This document shows positions 27,600-36,505 of a stretch of DNA of 64,000 nt, one piece after another. A program made the translations under genes and the position numbers. The stretch spans positions 49,547-113,546 of the forward strand of contig CAZTTH010000004.1 in NCBI GenBank assembly GCA_964615975.1. Reading direction: 5' to 3'. The stretch's first letter is position 1. Every line of letters begins with the position of its first letter. This stretch comes from CAZTTH01 sp964615975. Its GTDB lineage: Bacteria; Verrucomicrobiota; Lentisphaeria; JABSQK01; JAJFLO01. The notes under the pieces were generated by a model. The model saw only the letters and a program-made list of their open reading frames with translations, did no database searches and was not told the origin of the DNA.

Positions 27600-27967
27600 T
27601 TAAAATTAATTACAAAAACAAAATATAAATTGGTGATATCGTAATATTAAGATAACCGAATCGGTGAGACCATATCGTTTGATTTTGATTATTATAGTTT
27701 CAGGATAATCCCGGATCTAGAAAATTGCTTTGCCAACGATTCTTTATGCCATATGAGCAACAAGTTTGGAATAATTACAAAATATCAGGGAAAACAACCA
27801 GCCAAAGTTATATTTCTGCTGGTTGCAATGATAAAACTCTGACTGGAATTAACTCGTAGGACGCCTGAATATAAAAATTGGAGAGGAGAAAAGTTAACTT
27901 ATTTGATGACCAGTTGCCATTTACGTCGGAATGTGTTCTGAAACTTCTTACGTAACGTGTAGATCCA
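27600..27967. other. Intergenic stretch between two kinase-related genes
   Basis: This 368-base gap separates the large kinase gene from the zinc-ribbon protein upstream of it. It presumably carries the promoter of the large kinase gene and, at 27796-27826, a terminator-like hairpin. Beyond the stop at 27968 the frame continues for 22 basic codons before the next stop; I regard this as chance. Confidence 0.4.
27796..27826 (-). terminator. Probable Rho-independent terminator
   Basis: CAACCAGC and its exact complement GCTGGTTG enclose a 15-base loop. Read on the minus strand, the stem is followed immediately by TTTTCCC. It lies about 140 bases beyond the stop of the zinc-ribbon gene, a sensible place to end the small kinase operon. 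Confidence 0.45.
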
Positions 27968-28837
27968 TTATTTAAATGTACTGATTACTACAGTTTTGGG
28001 TTTTTGAAATCCAACACCGACTTGGTGACACAAGGTCATGAATGTACGAAGATTGGTGGGTGACACTGAAATTTGGGGTACGATGAATTGGTTATCCCGC
28101 AAAGCTAGATAGCCCTCAAACAGTTTATCAATTAACAATAGAAATGTTTGGCAGACTTCAGCATGCCAACCCACCATTACTGTTTGTATCATGCTATATT
28201 GCTCTTCTTTTGGTATCGACTCTTGATAGGCTTGCTCGTAGGAACTAATCAGCTGGTTAAAAATTGTGTACATCTGATTGGCGACAAAAAACAAATCATC
28301 AAGTTTTTCCCCGGTGAGGGTTTTGTTAAACGGCCCGGCCAAATGCGTTTGTAAAGAATTAATGATCTTGAAATATTCCACACTGTAATCACGAATAAAT
28401 TGATTGTATTTCGCCTTATTGCTTATCCAACCGCTCTGGAGTATCTGTTCATGGGGTGTATCGAATATTACTTGTTTAAGCGGGATCAGACGGCGAACCA
28501 ATAAAGTAGCCATAATCCCTAATTCCCACCGATTGCGACACCGCAAATTTCTCAACGGCCTTAGGCATTCTTCATCCTCCGCTTCAAGTAACTGTAATTG
28601 ATTGGGAGTAAAGGTATCAAATACCGGGCTGTTGGCTTGTTGAGTGGCGGCCATTTCTTCATCACTGATTTGTGAATCCAAACTTACAGCTTTACTCATC
28701 ATTCGTGATTTCAGAAAATTGGGAATCGTGAATTCCGTTTCACAGTTTGAACAGACCATTTTCTTCCCTATATCCTCATAGCTGGCACTCAATGGTTGTT
28801 CACAATTGGGACAAACGAAATTTGCAGCCACACTCAT
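27968..28837 (-). CDS. Zinc-ribbon protein of unknown function coupled to a Ser/Thr kinase
   Basis: A 289-residue protein. The first 35 residues form a zinc ribbon (Cys9, Cys12, Cys29, Cys32; CPNCEQPL and CSNCETEFTIP). The rest is helical and matches no family I know; it has no membrane helix or signal peptide. Its ATG overlaps the stop of the kinase gene (TAATG), with AGAGGA shortly upstream, so both are made from one message in coupled translation. The same type of ribbon begins the partner kinase. It could be a substrate, scaffold or regulator of that kinase; this is inference from coupling only. Confidence 0.75.
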   Translation of the reverse strand: MSVAANFVCPNCEQPLSASYEDIGKKMVCSNCETEFTIPNFLKSRMMSKAVSLDSQISDEEMAATQQANSPVFDTFTPNQLQLLEAEDEECLRPLRNLRCRNRWELGIMATLLVRRLIPLKQVIFDTPHEQILQSGWISNKAKYNQFIRDYSVEYFKIINSLQTHLAGPFNKTLTGEKLDDLFFVANQMYTIFNQLISSYEQAYQESIPKEEQYSMIQTVMVGWHAEVCQTFLLLIDKLFEGYLALRDNQFIVPQISVSPTNLRTFMTLCHQVGVGFQKPKTVVISTFK

Positions 28838-29829
28838 TATTGCAATTCCTCTTGAGTGCGCTTGATAAATAATCCCATGATATCACGCTCGACATCAATA
28901 TAGTTTTGATATCGTCGTTCTGATTCACGCTTAATCATCATATCAATAATGCTAGCAAGTTCACTGGAAACACCTTTCATTCGGCCCTCGATGGAAACCC
29001 GGACAGAACGGGTAAGTTTACTCGTCAATTCTTTTAATTCCTTGGCAGAAAAATATGTTTTTCCACAGACCGCATGGTAGAGAACCATACCCAAACTGTA
29101 AATTTCGCTAAATGGTCCTTCACCGCCTCCGGATAATCGTTCCGGTGGCATGTAAAATGGAGATCCTTCAACAAACTCACCGAGATCTTCATGCATTTCC
29201 TCAATCTTTTTACAAATACCGTAGTCGTACAGATATGCCCCATCATTTTCATTAATGATGACATTCTCAGGTTTTAAATCGCGGAACAAGTAGCCGCGAT
29301 TATAGATATGAGTTACAGCGGCTAAAAGGCGGATGGCGATATAGAGAACCTCCATTTCCGACAATTTTGTCCGGCGCTCAATTAGTTTATCCAAACGTTC
29401 GCCGCCAATGTATTCAGTTGCCAGAAAATACTCACCATCAGCAAAACCAGAGTCAACTCCATTGACAATACAAGGATGGTCGGACAATTCACCAATGATT
29501 TTGGCCTCTGATAGTAGATTGTCGATCAAATCCTGTACGTTTTTTTTGTCTCGGGGCAAAATCTTGACCGCAAATAATTTATCCGGATTGGACTCATGGT
29601 AAGCTTTGTATACTGAACCCATTCCACCACCACCGAGGGGATAAAACAACCAAAATCCATTGATTCTCATGGGAATGAAATTCGGCTCCTTACAATTCGG
29701 ACAGCGGCACATTTCCAAGGTCGCAAGGCCTTCCAAGCTAAACCATTTTCTACACTTGGAACATGCAAATGCCCCTTGAGTCAAGGACTCCAGGGGATGA
29801 ATCTCTTTTTTTTGAAAGAAGAAAGCCAT
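28837..29829 (-). CDS. Zinc-ribbon Ser/Thr protein kinase with FRD and DYG variants
   Basis: A 330-residue soluble kinase. An N-terminal zinc ribbon has Cys23, Cys26, Cys43 and Cys46. The kinase domain begins at residue 60 with LGGGGMGSVYKA, the ATP-anchoring Lys88 (FAVKILP), the catalytic loop LFRDLKPENVII with Asp183 and Asn188, and the metal-binding Asp201 in DYG. The HRD motif reads FRD and the DFG motif reads DYG; the catalytic residues themselves are kept, so activity is likely. The ribbon before a kinase domain is typical of the planctomycete/lentisphaera kinase style. The downstream zinc-ribbon protein is translationally coupled. Confidence 0.88.
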   Translation of the reverse strand: MAFFFQKKEIHPLESLTQGAFACSKCRKWFSLEGLATLEMCRCPNCKEPNFIPMRINGFWLFYPLGGGGMGSVYKAYHESNPDKLFAVKILPRDKKNVQDLIDNLLSEAKIIGELSDHPCIVNGVDSGFADGEYFLATEYIGGERLDKLIERRTKLSEMEVLYIAIRLLAAVTHIYNRGYLFRDLKPENVIINENDGAYLYDYGICKKIEEMHEDLGEFVEGSPFYMPPERLSGGGEGPFSEIYSLGMVLYHAVCGKTYFSAKELKELTSKLTRSVRVSIEGRMKGVSSELASIIDMMIKRESERRYQNYIDVERDIMGLFIKRTQEELQ

Positions 29830-30149
29830 GGATATTAAAATAATAATAGCTCATAATGACAGTTTGTAGAAAGACCCCATACCGATATCAATGACGCAAC
29901 CAAAGTGTCCATGTTTAGCTTTCGCTGCAGATTAACAATTCAAGTGATTTATTCCATGCACTTCGGGATCTTATATTGCGCTTATCACTACCTGATTGCT
30001 TGCAGACTGAACTTTCAAGAATCGATAGTTTACCGTGCATAATAATCGAATCGATTGCTGCGAAAATTCACCATCATCATGGTTTGATTGTCATAATCGG
30101 TCATACCATATAATTTCGGGCTAACATAATATCGCCAAAATGCGATAAT
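29830..30149. other. 320-base spacer with no gene seen
   Basis: The stretch lies between the 3' end of murJ and the start of the small kinase gene, both on the minus strand. I found no ORF with a ribosome-binding site, no RNA gene and no long palindrome. It must contain the promoter of the kinase operon at its left end. Confidence 0.35.
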
Positions 30150-31760
30150 TTAAATCTTTTTTGTGAATTTATCAGTAAGTACCTGATATAATTCCCGTGG
30201 TTCCCGCGCCCCTAGTAAGAGCGAAACGATTAAATATGTTAACATAGCAATGATGCTTGGAATGATAAAAACCCCCAACCGCCCCACTAGATCATCCCCG
30301 TTTAAAGTGGGTAAAAATCGGGTCGTAGCCATCAAGATCCACCATGAAACTACTAGAGCGATTATCAGACGTGTCAACATTCCAATGTACTGCCCCGCCA
30401 TGTCCTTGCCACCGTTGTTGTTCATCATAAACCCCCGGCTCAGCAAAATGACATTTACATAGGCACTGATTGTGGTCGCCAATGCCAAACCACACTGCTT
30501 CAAATGCCACATGAGAATGAGATTTAATACCAGATTCAGAACAACACATTGCAGTGAAATTCGTGCCGGGGTTTTAGTGTCCTGGAGACTGATATATCCA
30601 GCCCGAAAAATTTTCGCGGCGGCAAATGCCGGTATTCCAGGAGCATAATATTTGATGGCATCAACCGTCATTTGCGTACTCTGCTGATCAAATTCGCCTC
30701 GTTGAAACAATACCACGACCAACGGCTCTCCCAACACCATCAATATGAGTACACAGGGCAGTGTTAAAAAGAGAATATGGCGAATGGAAAAATAAAACGA
30801 TTCCATCATTTCATCGCGATTATGATTTGCCATTGATCGGGAGAATTCTGGACGACAAGTTATGGCTAAAGCGACAGCGAAAATACCCACCGGCAAATAT
30901 ACAATGCGTTCACAATATGCTAATGAAGTAACCGCATATGCCCCCAGCAAACCAGCTAAACACCGGTCACACAACACATTCAGTTGCATGATTGATGAAC
31001 TGAATGCGACGGGTCCTGCCAAATGAGCCAATTTTCTCAGATCGGGATATTCGAAATCAGGAATAAATTGGTACCGAAAATTAAATCGATTTAATACGGG
31101 GAAAAGGACCAAAAGCTGGAGGGCACCAGAGATAGTCACTGCGATGGAAAGTGCGATGAGTTGGGGGATGGGATCAGAACTAATCCATGGGCAAACAAAC
31201 CCGATCATTACAATCATTACCAAGTTGAGTAGAATCGGCGCCAGTGCGGTTAATGTATAGTGATTCTGACTGTTTAAGACCGCCGCTACTATCCCAAAAA
31301 CACAGAGAAATATGGTATAAGGCATCAGAATCGGCAAGATGATCACAACCATACCTGCCAAATCCCCAATTGTGAATTGACCAATCACCAGACATATTGT
31401 CACCACCATCAGTACAATTGCGGTGAGAATCAAGGTCAAAACACTTATGACTACTGCACTAAAGCGATACGCATATTCACGTCCATCGCGTTTGTTTTTT
31501 TCCGTGAACAAGGGGATGAAGGATTCTGATAGTGCACCTTCACCTATAATATTGCGAAAGAGATTTGGCACCGTAAATGCCAAGGTGAATGCTGCTGCAG
31601 CTGTTCCGGTTCCCCATAAACGTGCAATTAGAATTTCTCGAATCAACCCGGTTACACGGCTTAACAGTATGCCGCCGCTGTTTGTCATCATTCCTTTTAC
31701 AATACGATTCCGTGGTGTTTCATCATGGGGCATCGCCGGTGGATGTTGATTGGTGGTCAT
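30150..31760 (-). CDS. murJ: Lipid II flippase MurJ (MviN)
   Basis: A polytopic inner-membrane protein of about 536 residues of the MOP exporter superfamily; MurJ moves lipid II across the membrane for peptidoglycan synthesis. Family motifs include the N-terminal GGILLSRVTGLIREILIAR, AFTLAFTVPNLFRNIIGEGA, ESFIPLFTEK, and in the centre RCLAGLLGAYAVTSLAYCER and YLPVGIFAVALA. About 14 hydrophobic segments are visible. Its start overlaps the end of the CCA-adding enzyme gene by some 40 bases; I chose the ATG at 31760, though a TTG at 31769 and an ATG at 31733 are in frame. The overlap argues for translational coupling of the two genes. Confidence 0.93.
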   Translation of the reverse strand: MTTNQHPPAMPHDETPRNRIVKGMMTNSGGILLSRVTGLIREILIARLWGTGTAAAAFTLAFTVPNLFRNIIGEGALSESFIPLFTEKNKRDGREYAYRFSAVVISVLTLILTAIVLMVVTICLVIGQFTIGDLAGMVVIILPILMPYTIFLCVFGIVAAVLNSQNHYTLTALAPILLNLVMIVMIGFVCPWISSDPIPQLIALSIAVTISGALQLLVLFPVLNRFNFRYQFIPDFEYPDLRKLAHLAGPVAFSSSIMQLNVLCDRCLAGLLGAYAVTSLAYCERIVYLPVGIFAVALAITCRPEFSRSMANHNRDEMMESFYFSIRHILFLTLPCVLILMVLGEPLVVVLFQRGEFDQQSTQMTVDAIKYYAPGIPAFAAAKIFRAGYISLQDTKTPARISLQCVVLNLVLNLILMWHLKQCGLALATTISAYVNVILLSRGFMMNNNGGKDMAGQYIGMLTRLIIALVVSWWILMATTRFLPTLNGDDLVGRLGVFIIPSIIAMLTYLIVSLLLGAREPRELYQVLTDKFTKKI

Positions 31761-33108
31761 GTCTTCCAAGATATCGATCCAACCAGATGAGCATTTCCTC
31801 TCTGGTATTTATGTCATGGTTAAGTTGTTGGTCCAGGGCATCCTTCAAAACAGTACCGATTTCAGGTCCCGGCCGTATGCCTCGATTCATAACGTCATGA
31901 CCGGTTAACAGTGACTTTGGCACTGGAGGTTCCGCGGCAAATTCACGCATTTTTTCACAAAGGAAATAATAGTTATCCAATTTACGATGACAGGAGAGAC
32001 AATCAATGCGGTGAAGTTCCAATTCAGTGTTAAATGTGGGACGGGCAAGTAGACGGCGCAGGGTTGAGCGTTTCATTCGTTGAACATCAGCGAATGCCAT
32101 ATGATTATAAACAATTTCGCTTACGGAAGTAATGAAATGCCGAGAACAATGAAACCGTTTGAGGATTTCTTCAGTCATATGGGCACCGACCTTGGCATGA
32201 GCAGGAAAAGTTTCGGTGCCATTCTTGCCGATTGCAAAAGTTGGTGGTTTGCCGACATCATGCAACAAGCAACACCACGCTAATAACGCATCGGCTTGCC
32301 CCATATTTTCAAGCAATAACATGGTATGATTCCAGACATCTCCTTCGGGATGATGCTCGATCGGTTGATTGACAGATTTCATCGCTTCAATTTCAGGAAG
32401 GATATAATGGATGAGATTACTGGCTGATAATAATGGAAATGCCTGATACGAATGAGGTCCGGTAAGAATTTTTGTGAGTTCATCAAATAAACGTTCCGGG
32501 CTGACTAGTCCAATATTCCGGGCTAGCAATGGGATGGCTGCGAAGGTTGCTGGTGCGAGTAAAAATTGAAAGCGAGCTGTAAAACGTACCGCCCGGATCA
32601 TTCGGAGGAAATCTTCACTGAAACGGGTTGTCGGATCACCAATGGCACGAACCACTCCCTGACGCAAATCCTCCAAGCCCCCAACAAAATCTATAATCTC
32701 CTCGGCAATGGGATCGAAAAACAAAGCGTTGATAGTAAAATCACGACGGCAGGCATCATGCTCAGGATCAGAAAATTCCACCATGGATGGATGGCGACCA
32801 TCAATGTAACTACCATCACTGCGAAAAGTTGCTACTTCTATTTTGCGTTCATCCATCAGGACAATGATAACCCCGAAAGCGGCACCCACCGCGTAGGTTT
32901 TAGGAAATAGCCCCTGAATAACTTCAGGGCGAGCATTTGTAGCAATATCAACTTCATGGGGTAAAATGCCCAACAATCGATCGCGGACAGCCCCACCGAC
33001 AAAGTACGCCTGATGGTTATGGGCACGCAATACTTTCACCACCTCCAGCGCTTTCTCTTCTGCATTGGTTAGCGGTGACCAGGATTTTTTTAATCTCTTT
33101 GGAGTCAT
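31723..33108 (-). CDS. CCA-adding tRNA nucleotidyltransferase
   Basis: A 461-residue class II nucleotidyltransferase that builds or repairs the tRNA 3' CCA end. The N-terminal head has YFVGGAVRDRLLG, the catalytic EVDIATNA pair (D-x-D-like E-V-D), and RRDFTINALFFDP. The neck contains DFLRMIRAVRFTARF. A C-terminal HD-type domain is visible in CCLLHDVGKPPTF and FPAHAKVGAHM. Sequence alone does not separate a full CCA enzyme from an A-adding or poly(A) enzyme. The ATG at 33108 begins a long upstream intergenic region, so this gene leads the murJ transcript. Confidence 0.92.
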   Translation of the reverse strand: MTPKRLKKSWSPLTNAEEKALEVVKVLRAHNHQAYFVGGAVRDRLLGILPHEVDIATNARPEVIQGLFPKTYAVGAAFGVIIVLMDERKIEVATFRSDGSYIDGRHPSMVEFSDPEHDACRRDFTINALFFDPIAEEIIDFVGGLEDLRQGVVRAIGDPTTRFSEDFLRMIRAVRFTARFQFLLAPATFAAIPLLARNIGLVSPERLFDELTKILTGPHSYQAFPLLSASNLIHYILPEIEAMKSVNQPIEHHPEGDVWNHTMLLLENMGQADALLAWCCLLHDVGKPPTFAIGKNGTETFPAHAKVGAHMTEEILKRFHCSRHFITSVSEIVYNHMAFADVQRMKRSTLRRLLARPTFNTELELHRIDCLSCHRKLDNYYFLCEKMREFAAEPPVPKSLLTGHDVMNRGIRPGPEIGTVLKDALDQQLNHDINTREEMLIWLDRYLGRHDHQSTSTGDAP

Positions 33109-33539
33109 CGGTAGTAATAAATTCCATTTCTGACAGCGATGATGAAAATTACGGGATTGCCATGAAAACCCATAGCAACCAAACTCTACGGCTGAGATGA
33201 ATCTCCCAATATTTCAACATCCTGAATCTGTTTACCAAAAAGGAGTAAGAAATCATAGTGTACTATGTGTAGCATCGTTTATCGCACTCTCATTTTCAAT
33301 CTACTTTATCTAACGACAATAATTATACCTGATATAATAAAGTGAATTCAAAATTCGAATCCACAATAATCTTGATTGGATTTGAGGAAATCAGAAATAT
33401 TGTTCCTGCTCTTGTGATTAAGATATCTGTCGCTAACATGTGGTATGGTTATTCCGCATCGCTGGTTTTTCTGATTTTCCATTACCTAATCAGATATTAA
33501 TTTAACTCTATGGGATGCGACTTCTGACAATTTAAGGCA
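33109..33539. other. Divergent intergenic region with no gene seen
   Basis: This 431-base AT-rich gap lies between the CCA-adding enzyme gene (minus) and the acetyltransferase gene (plus) and must contain both promoters. I saw no ORF with a credible ribosome-binding site, no RNA gene and no strong palindrome. Confidence 0.35.
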
Positions 33540-34178
33540 ATGAATGAAATGGATAATGATCCTCGACCCCAGGAAAGTGCAAGTAACACCTGTTATATAC
33601 ATCCGACGGCGATCGTAGAAACTGGAGCGGTTATTGAAGAAGGCGCCAAAATTTGGCATTTTTGTCATATCCGGCAAGGAGCTCAAATAGGTAAAAATGT
33701 GATCACTGGTAAAGGGGTTTATGTTGATAGTGGGGTTAAAATCGGGGATAATAGCCGCATCCAGAACGGCGTCAGCCTGTTTAATGGGGTGTTAATAGAT
33801 TTGTGGTGTTTTATCGGTCCACATGCTGTTTTTACCAATGATATGCGTCCCCGAGCCGGGTCTCGATCCTGGCAAATTGTGCCAACAAGACTTGAGCTGG
33901 GCATGTCGATTGGCGCTGGAGCGATTATCCGCTGCGGGATAACATTGGGAGCTTTTTCTATGATTGCTGCCGGAGCCATTGTGACGAAGTCCATTGCTCC
34001 TTTTCATCTTGCGGTTGGTACCCCCGCTCGAGAAGTGGAAATGTTGTGCGCGTGCGGGGGATCAAAATTACCCTTGAAAAGTTTATCCCATCAGTTGCTT
34101 CAGGAGTGTTGCAAATCGAATATGCAACCGGATTTTTATCGCTGTGCTGAAAATTACATCATGACTCATTCCCAGTAA
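33540..34178 (+). CDS. Hexapeptide-repeat sugar N-acetyltransferase (WbpD/WlbB type)
   Basis: A 212-residue left-handed beta-helix acyltransferase. The N-terminal signature HPTAIVETGAVIEEGAKIWH and the FCHIRQGAQIGKN repeat are typical of enzymes that acetylate the 3-amino group of UDP-2-acetamido-3-amino sugars for O-antigen. VFTNDMRPRA follows the hexapeptide coil and GAGAIIRCGITLG and GAIVTKSIAPFHLAVGTPAR close it. The C-terminus has a Cys pair (CACGG). AAGG stands two bases from the ATG at 33540 but 11 bases from the in-frame ATG at 33549, so the latter may be the real start. A GT2-like gene follows 78 bases later, consistent with glycan synthesis. Confidence 0.88.
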   Translation: MNEMDNDPRPQESASNTCYIHPTAIVETGAVIEEGAKIWHFCHIRQGAQIGKNVITGKGVYVDSGVKIGDNSRIQNGVSLFNGVLIDLWCFIGPHAVFTNDMRPRAGSRSWQIVPTRLELGMSIGAGAIIRCGITLGAFSMIAAGAIVTKSIAPFHLAVGTPAREVEMLCACGGSKLPLKSLSHQLLQECCKSNMQPDFYRCAENYIMTHSQ

Positions 34179-34256
34179 GGTATAATTCTCTCATCAGTAC
34201 ATTCTCCGCCATGGTAGGAGTAATTTTACCGGATTCATTATGATTGGGATACTTTA

Positions 34257-34979
34257 ATGTTTACGTTGATATTCCCGTTCTATAATCAGGACGCTATACG
34301 CTTGCCTCAGAGTTTGGAGTTGGTCGGCAATTCATTGGAGACATATCATATCAATCAGGTATTATTATGTCATAATGGACAGTCGATGCCTGCCTCTCTA
34401 TTGAAGTTGCTGGCACTGGAAAAATTCACTTTTATCGAGTTGCTTCACACTGATAAACCGGGTATTGGCGCTGGTTACAAACTTGGGATCAGGCATGCCA
34501 CCCAACCTTTTGTTGTCCTTTCCGCCAGTGATTTGCCATTTGGGTTCAGTGATATTCAATCATTTCTTGCATTGCCGGATTGTAACACAAACAGATTAAC
34601 AATCGGTTCCAAAGCCCATAAGCGCTCGATTATTACCGGTCGATCCCAACTCCGCAGTATTATGTCCACAGTATATTACTGGATGAGAGTGGCGATATTA
34701 GGAAATGGTACCCCGCACGATTCACAAGGCACTTTGATTATCCAGCGTGAGCTGGCATTAGAATTGGTACCATTTTCAATCTGTGATAATTATTCATTTT
34801 CTTTGGAGATGGCCTCTTATTCAATCGAGAAAGGGATACCTGCATTGGAAGTGCCAGTCATATACAGCCACTCTACCAGATCATCATCGATCTCACTGGC
34901 AACCGATATTATGCGGATGATGAAGGATCTGTTTCTAATCCGGCGGCGGATTTCACAAGTGCGTTCTTTGGTTCTTTAG
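34257..34979 (+). CDS. Divergent family 2 glycosyltransferase
   Basis: A 240-residue protein with a GT2-like start (FTLIFPFYNQDA), the hallmark GIGAGYKLGIRHA of polyprenyl-phosphate-type GT2 enzymes, and a DLPFGFSDI stretch in the place of the D-x-D motif. A later DSQGTLIIQRE segment occupies the acceptor-side position. No membrane anchor is evident. It likely transfers a sugar to a lipid carrier or glycan, but substrate cannot be read. The last 71 bases overlap the end of the convergent membrane-protein gene, which is unusual for this window. Confidence 0.72.
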   Translation: MFTLIFPFYNQDAIRLPQSLELVGNSLETYHINQVLLCHNGQSMPASLLKLLALEKFTFIELLHTDKPGIGAGYKLGIRHATQPFVVLSASDLPFGFSDIQSFLALPDCNTNRLTIGSKAHKRSIITGRSQLRSIMSTVYYWMRVAILGNGTPHDSQGTLIIQRELALELVPFSICDNYSFSLEMASYSIEKGIPALEVPVIYSHSTRSSSISLATDIMRMMKDLFLIRRRISQVRSLVL

Positions 34980-36405
34980 AATGACCATGTTTCCATTGCC
35001 TTACCCCCCACTCCAAAAACCATGAAATCAATAGTGCCAATAAGATCATGTGATATATGGAATTATATGTGTTATTTCCTTTGGCGTATATGATCAGTGA
35101 TGATGCGGCTGCTGGCAGAGTAAAAAGGAGATAACGGATACTTGTCCACTCACGTGCCAGGATTAATAGTATAAGTGTCGGCAACAGTAGGTAGCCTGTG
35201 AATGGCAATGGTATCCTTAATTTGGCGATATGAATATAAAGAGGCGATGTATGTGCCAGAAAGGTGTGCACTCGTTTGAGTATTATCATGCCATACCAGA
35301 ACGGATCTCCAGCGATCAGTTCCATTACCCGCTCTTTTACCACTTCCTCATATTGAGGAAATTCATCAGGAAATACACGGTAGTAATTTTCCTGATCATA
35401 AAAATTATCGATTTTCCCCGAACCTTCCGTAAAATTCAGTCCAAGTCGATAGCGTTTATTCATTATGGGTAATGCGTATGCAGTGACAAACTCATCTTCC
35501 CATTTCAGACCATATTTAGTATCAAAATCACCAAGACCACAAAGAACCGGATGCCAGAACGTATGCCCTCCAATTCGCTTGCCATTGTAAGGTATGCCGC
35601 CATGTTCTTTTACAACCACATATGCTTGGTTAAACTTTGATTCCCAATACTTGTGCCACATCAAGTTCGTCATCTGAAAAGAACCGGCAAGCAAACAAAT
35701 CAGCAATATTTTATACTTCAATGACGATGGTCGATGAAAAAGATAAGTCACGGCACAGGCAGTAATCATCGCCAGGCATTCATTTCGGACATGGCAGAAA
35801 CTGGCGAGAATAACCCCGGAGGCTAAAGGAATAAGCCAAGAGTACTTGCTTTGCTTATCACCTAATAATGAGAGGTGAAGAGCCAATAATATTAATGCAT
35901 TCGAGATCAGGATGCTGAAGATGTTTTCGTGGCAATAAACTTCATAAAGGATATAGGGACTTGACCCCGCGAATAAAACCATTAAAAAACCGAGAATCAA
36001 TCTGCGCTGCCACCAGAATGCAGTGTATACCAAGAGTAGAGAGACTATAAAGAATATCGCATTGAACAATTTTACACTTGGATTTTTCGCGCTGCCACTT
36101 AAAATCGCATTAGGCATATAGGCAAGAATACGATTATGCTCTCCCAAACGGCTCCAGCGGTATACTTCCATGATGAGTCGATGACCCTTCTCCCAGATAA
36201 ATGCTTCGGCGGCATATTCACTATACACTTTTTTTTCATTCAGGTTAGCTACCGGAAACAATCCCATATAATAATAAAAATAAACAAATTGTTTTGCAGC
36301 TCCATGATCAAGACCCACGGCATCTAGCCGTCTGAAACGATCCGAAATCGAAGTGGAATTGGAATAAAAAAACGACTGCCAGATAATTATGAAGAGACAT
36401 CCCCC
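34909..36405 (-). CDS. Polytopic membrane protein, GT39/PMT-like, 5' end lost in assembly gap
   Basis: An integral membrane protein with about ten hydrophobic segments and a large loop between residues of the FHWHPVLCGLGDFD type region and the C-terminal helices. The layout resembles lipid-linked-sugar transferases (GT-C fold, dolichyl-phosphate-mannose mannosyltransferase-like), but no catalytic signature is certain. A GTG at 36318 is the first possible start, but the frame is open for 29 more codons up to the N gap and reads like a membrane helix (GGCLFIIIWQSFF) followed by SDRFRRLDAVGL, an expected N-terminal loop. The true start therefore lies in the gap at 36406-36505. It converges on and overlaps the GT2-like gene. 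Confidence 0.7.
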   Translation of the reverse strand, partial: GGCLFIIIWQSFFYSNSTSISDRFRRLDAVGLDHGAAKQFVYFYYYMGLFPVANLNEKKVYSEYAAEAFIWEKGHRLIMEVYRWSRLGEHNRILAYMPNAILSGSAKNPSVKLFNAIFFIVSLLLVYTAFWWQRRLILGFLMVLFAGSSPYILYEVYCHENIFSILISNALILLALHLSLLGDKQSKYSWLIPLASGVILASFCHVRNECLAMITACAVTYLFHRPSSLKYKILLICLLAGSFQMTNLMWHKYWESKFNQAYVVVKEHGGIPYNGKRIGGHTFWHPVLCGLGDFDTKYGLKWEDEFVTAYALPIMNKRYRLGLNFTEGSGKIDNFYDQENYYRVFPDEFPQYEEVVKERVMELIAGDPFWYGMIILKRVHTFLAHTSPLYIHIAKLRIPLPFTGYLLLPTLILLILAREWTSIRYLLFTLPAAASSLIIYAKGNNTYNSIYHMILLALLISWFLEWGVRQWKHGHSKEPKNALVKSAAGLETDPSSSA

Positions 36406-36505
36406 NNNNNNNNNNNNNNNNNNNNNNNNNNNNNNNNNNNNNNNNNNNNNNNNNNNNNNNNNNNNNNNNNNNNNNNNNNNNNNNNNNNNNNNNNNNNNNN
36501 NNNNN
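36406..36505. other. 100-N assembly gap of unknown true length
   Basis: Exactly 100 N. The left flank is inside the N-terminus of the membrane protein and the right flank inside the LysM protein's last repeat, both on the minus strand. The flanks share no sequence, so this join is not supported by overlap. Confidence 0.95.

Noticed and set aside
27902..27967. In-frame continuation after the stop of the 289-aa zinc-ribbon gene (22 basic codons)
   Set aside because: It could suggest stop-codon read-through or a recent nonsense mutation, but the stretch is short, without a motif, and needs homologues to judge.
36387..36405. Short C-terminal tail (GDVSS) for the LysM protein after the gap
   Set aside because: It is reached only by translating N; in the other frame these bases encode the N-terminus of the membrane protein.
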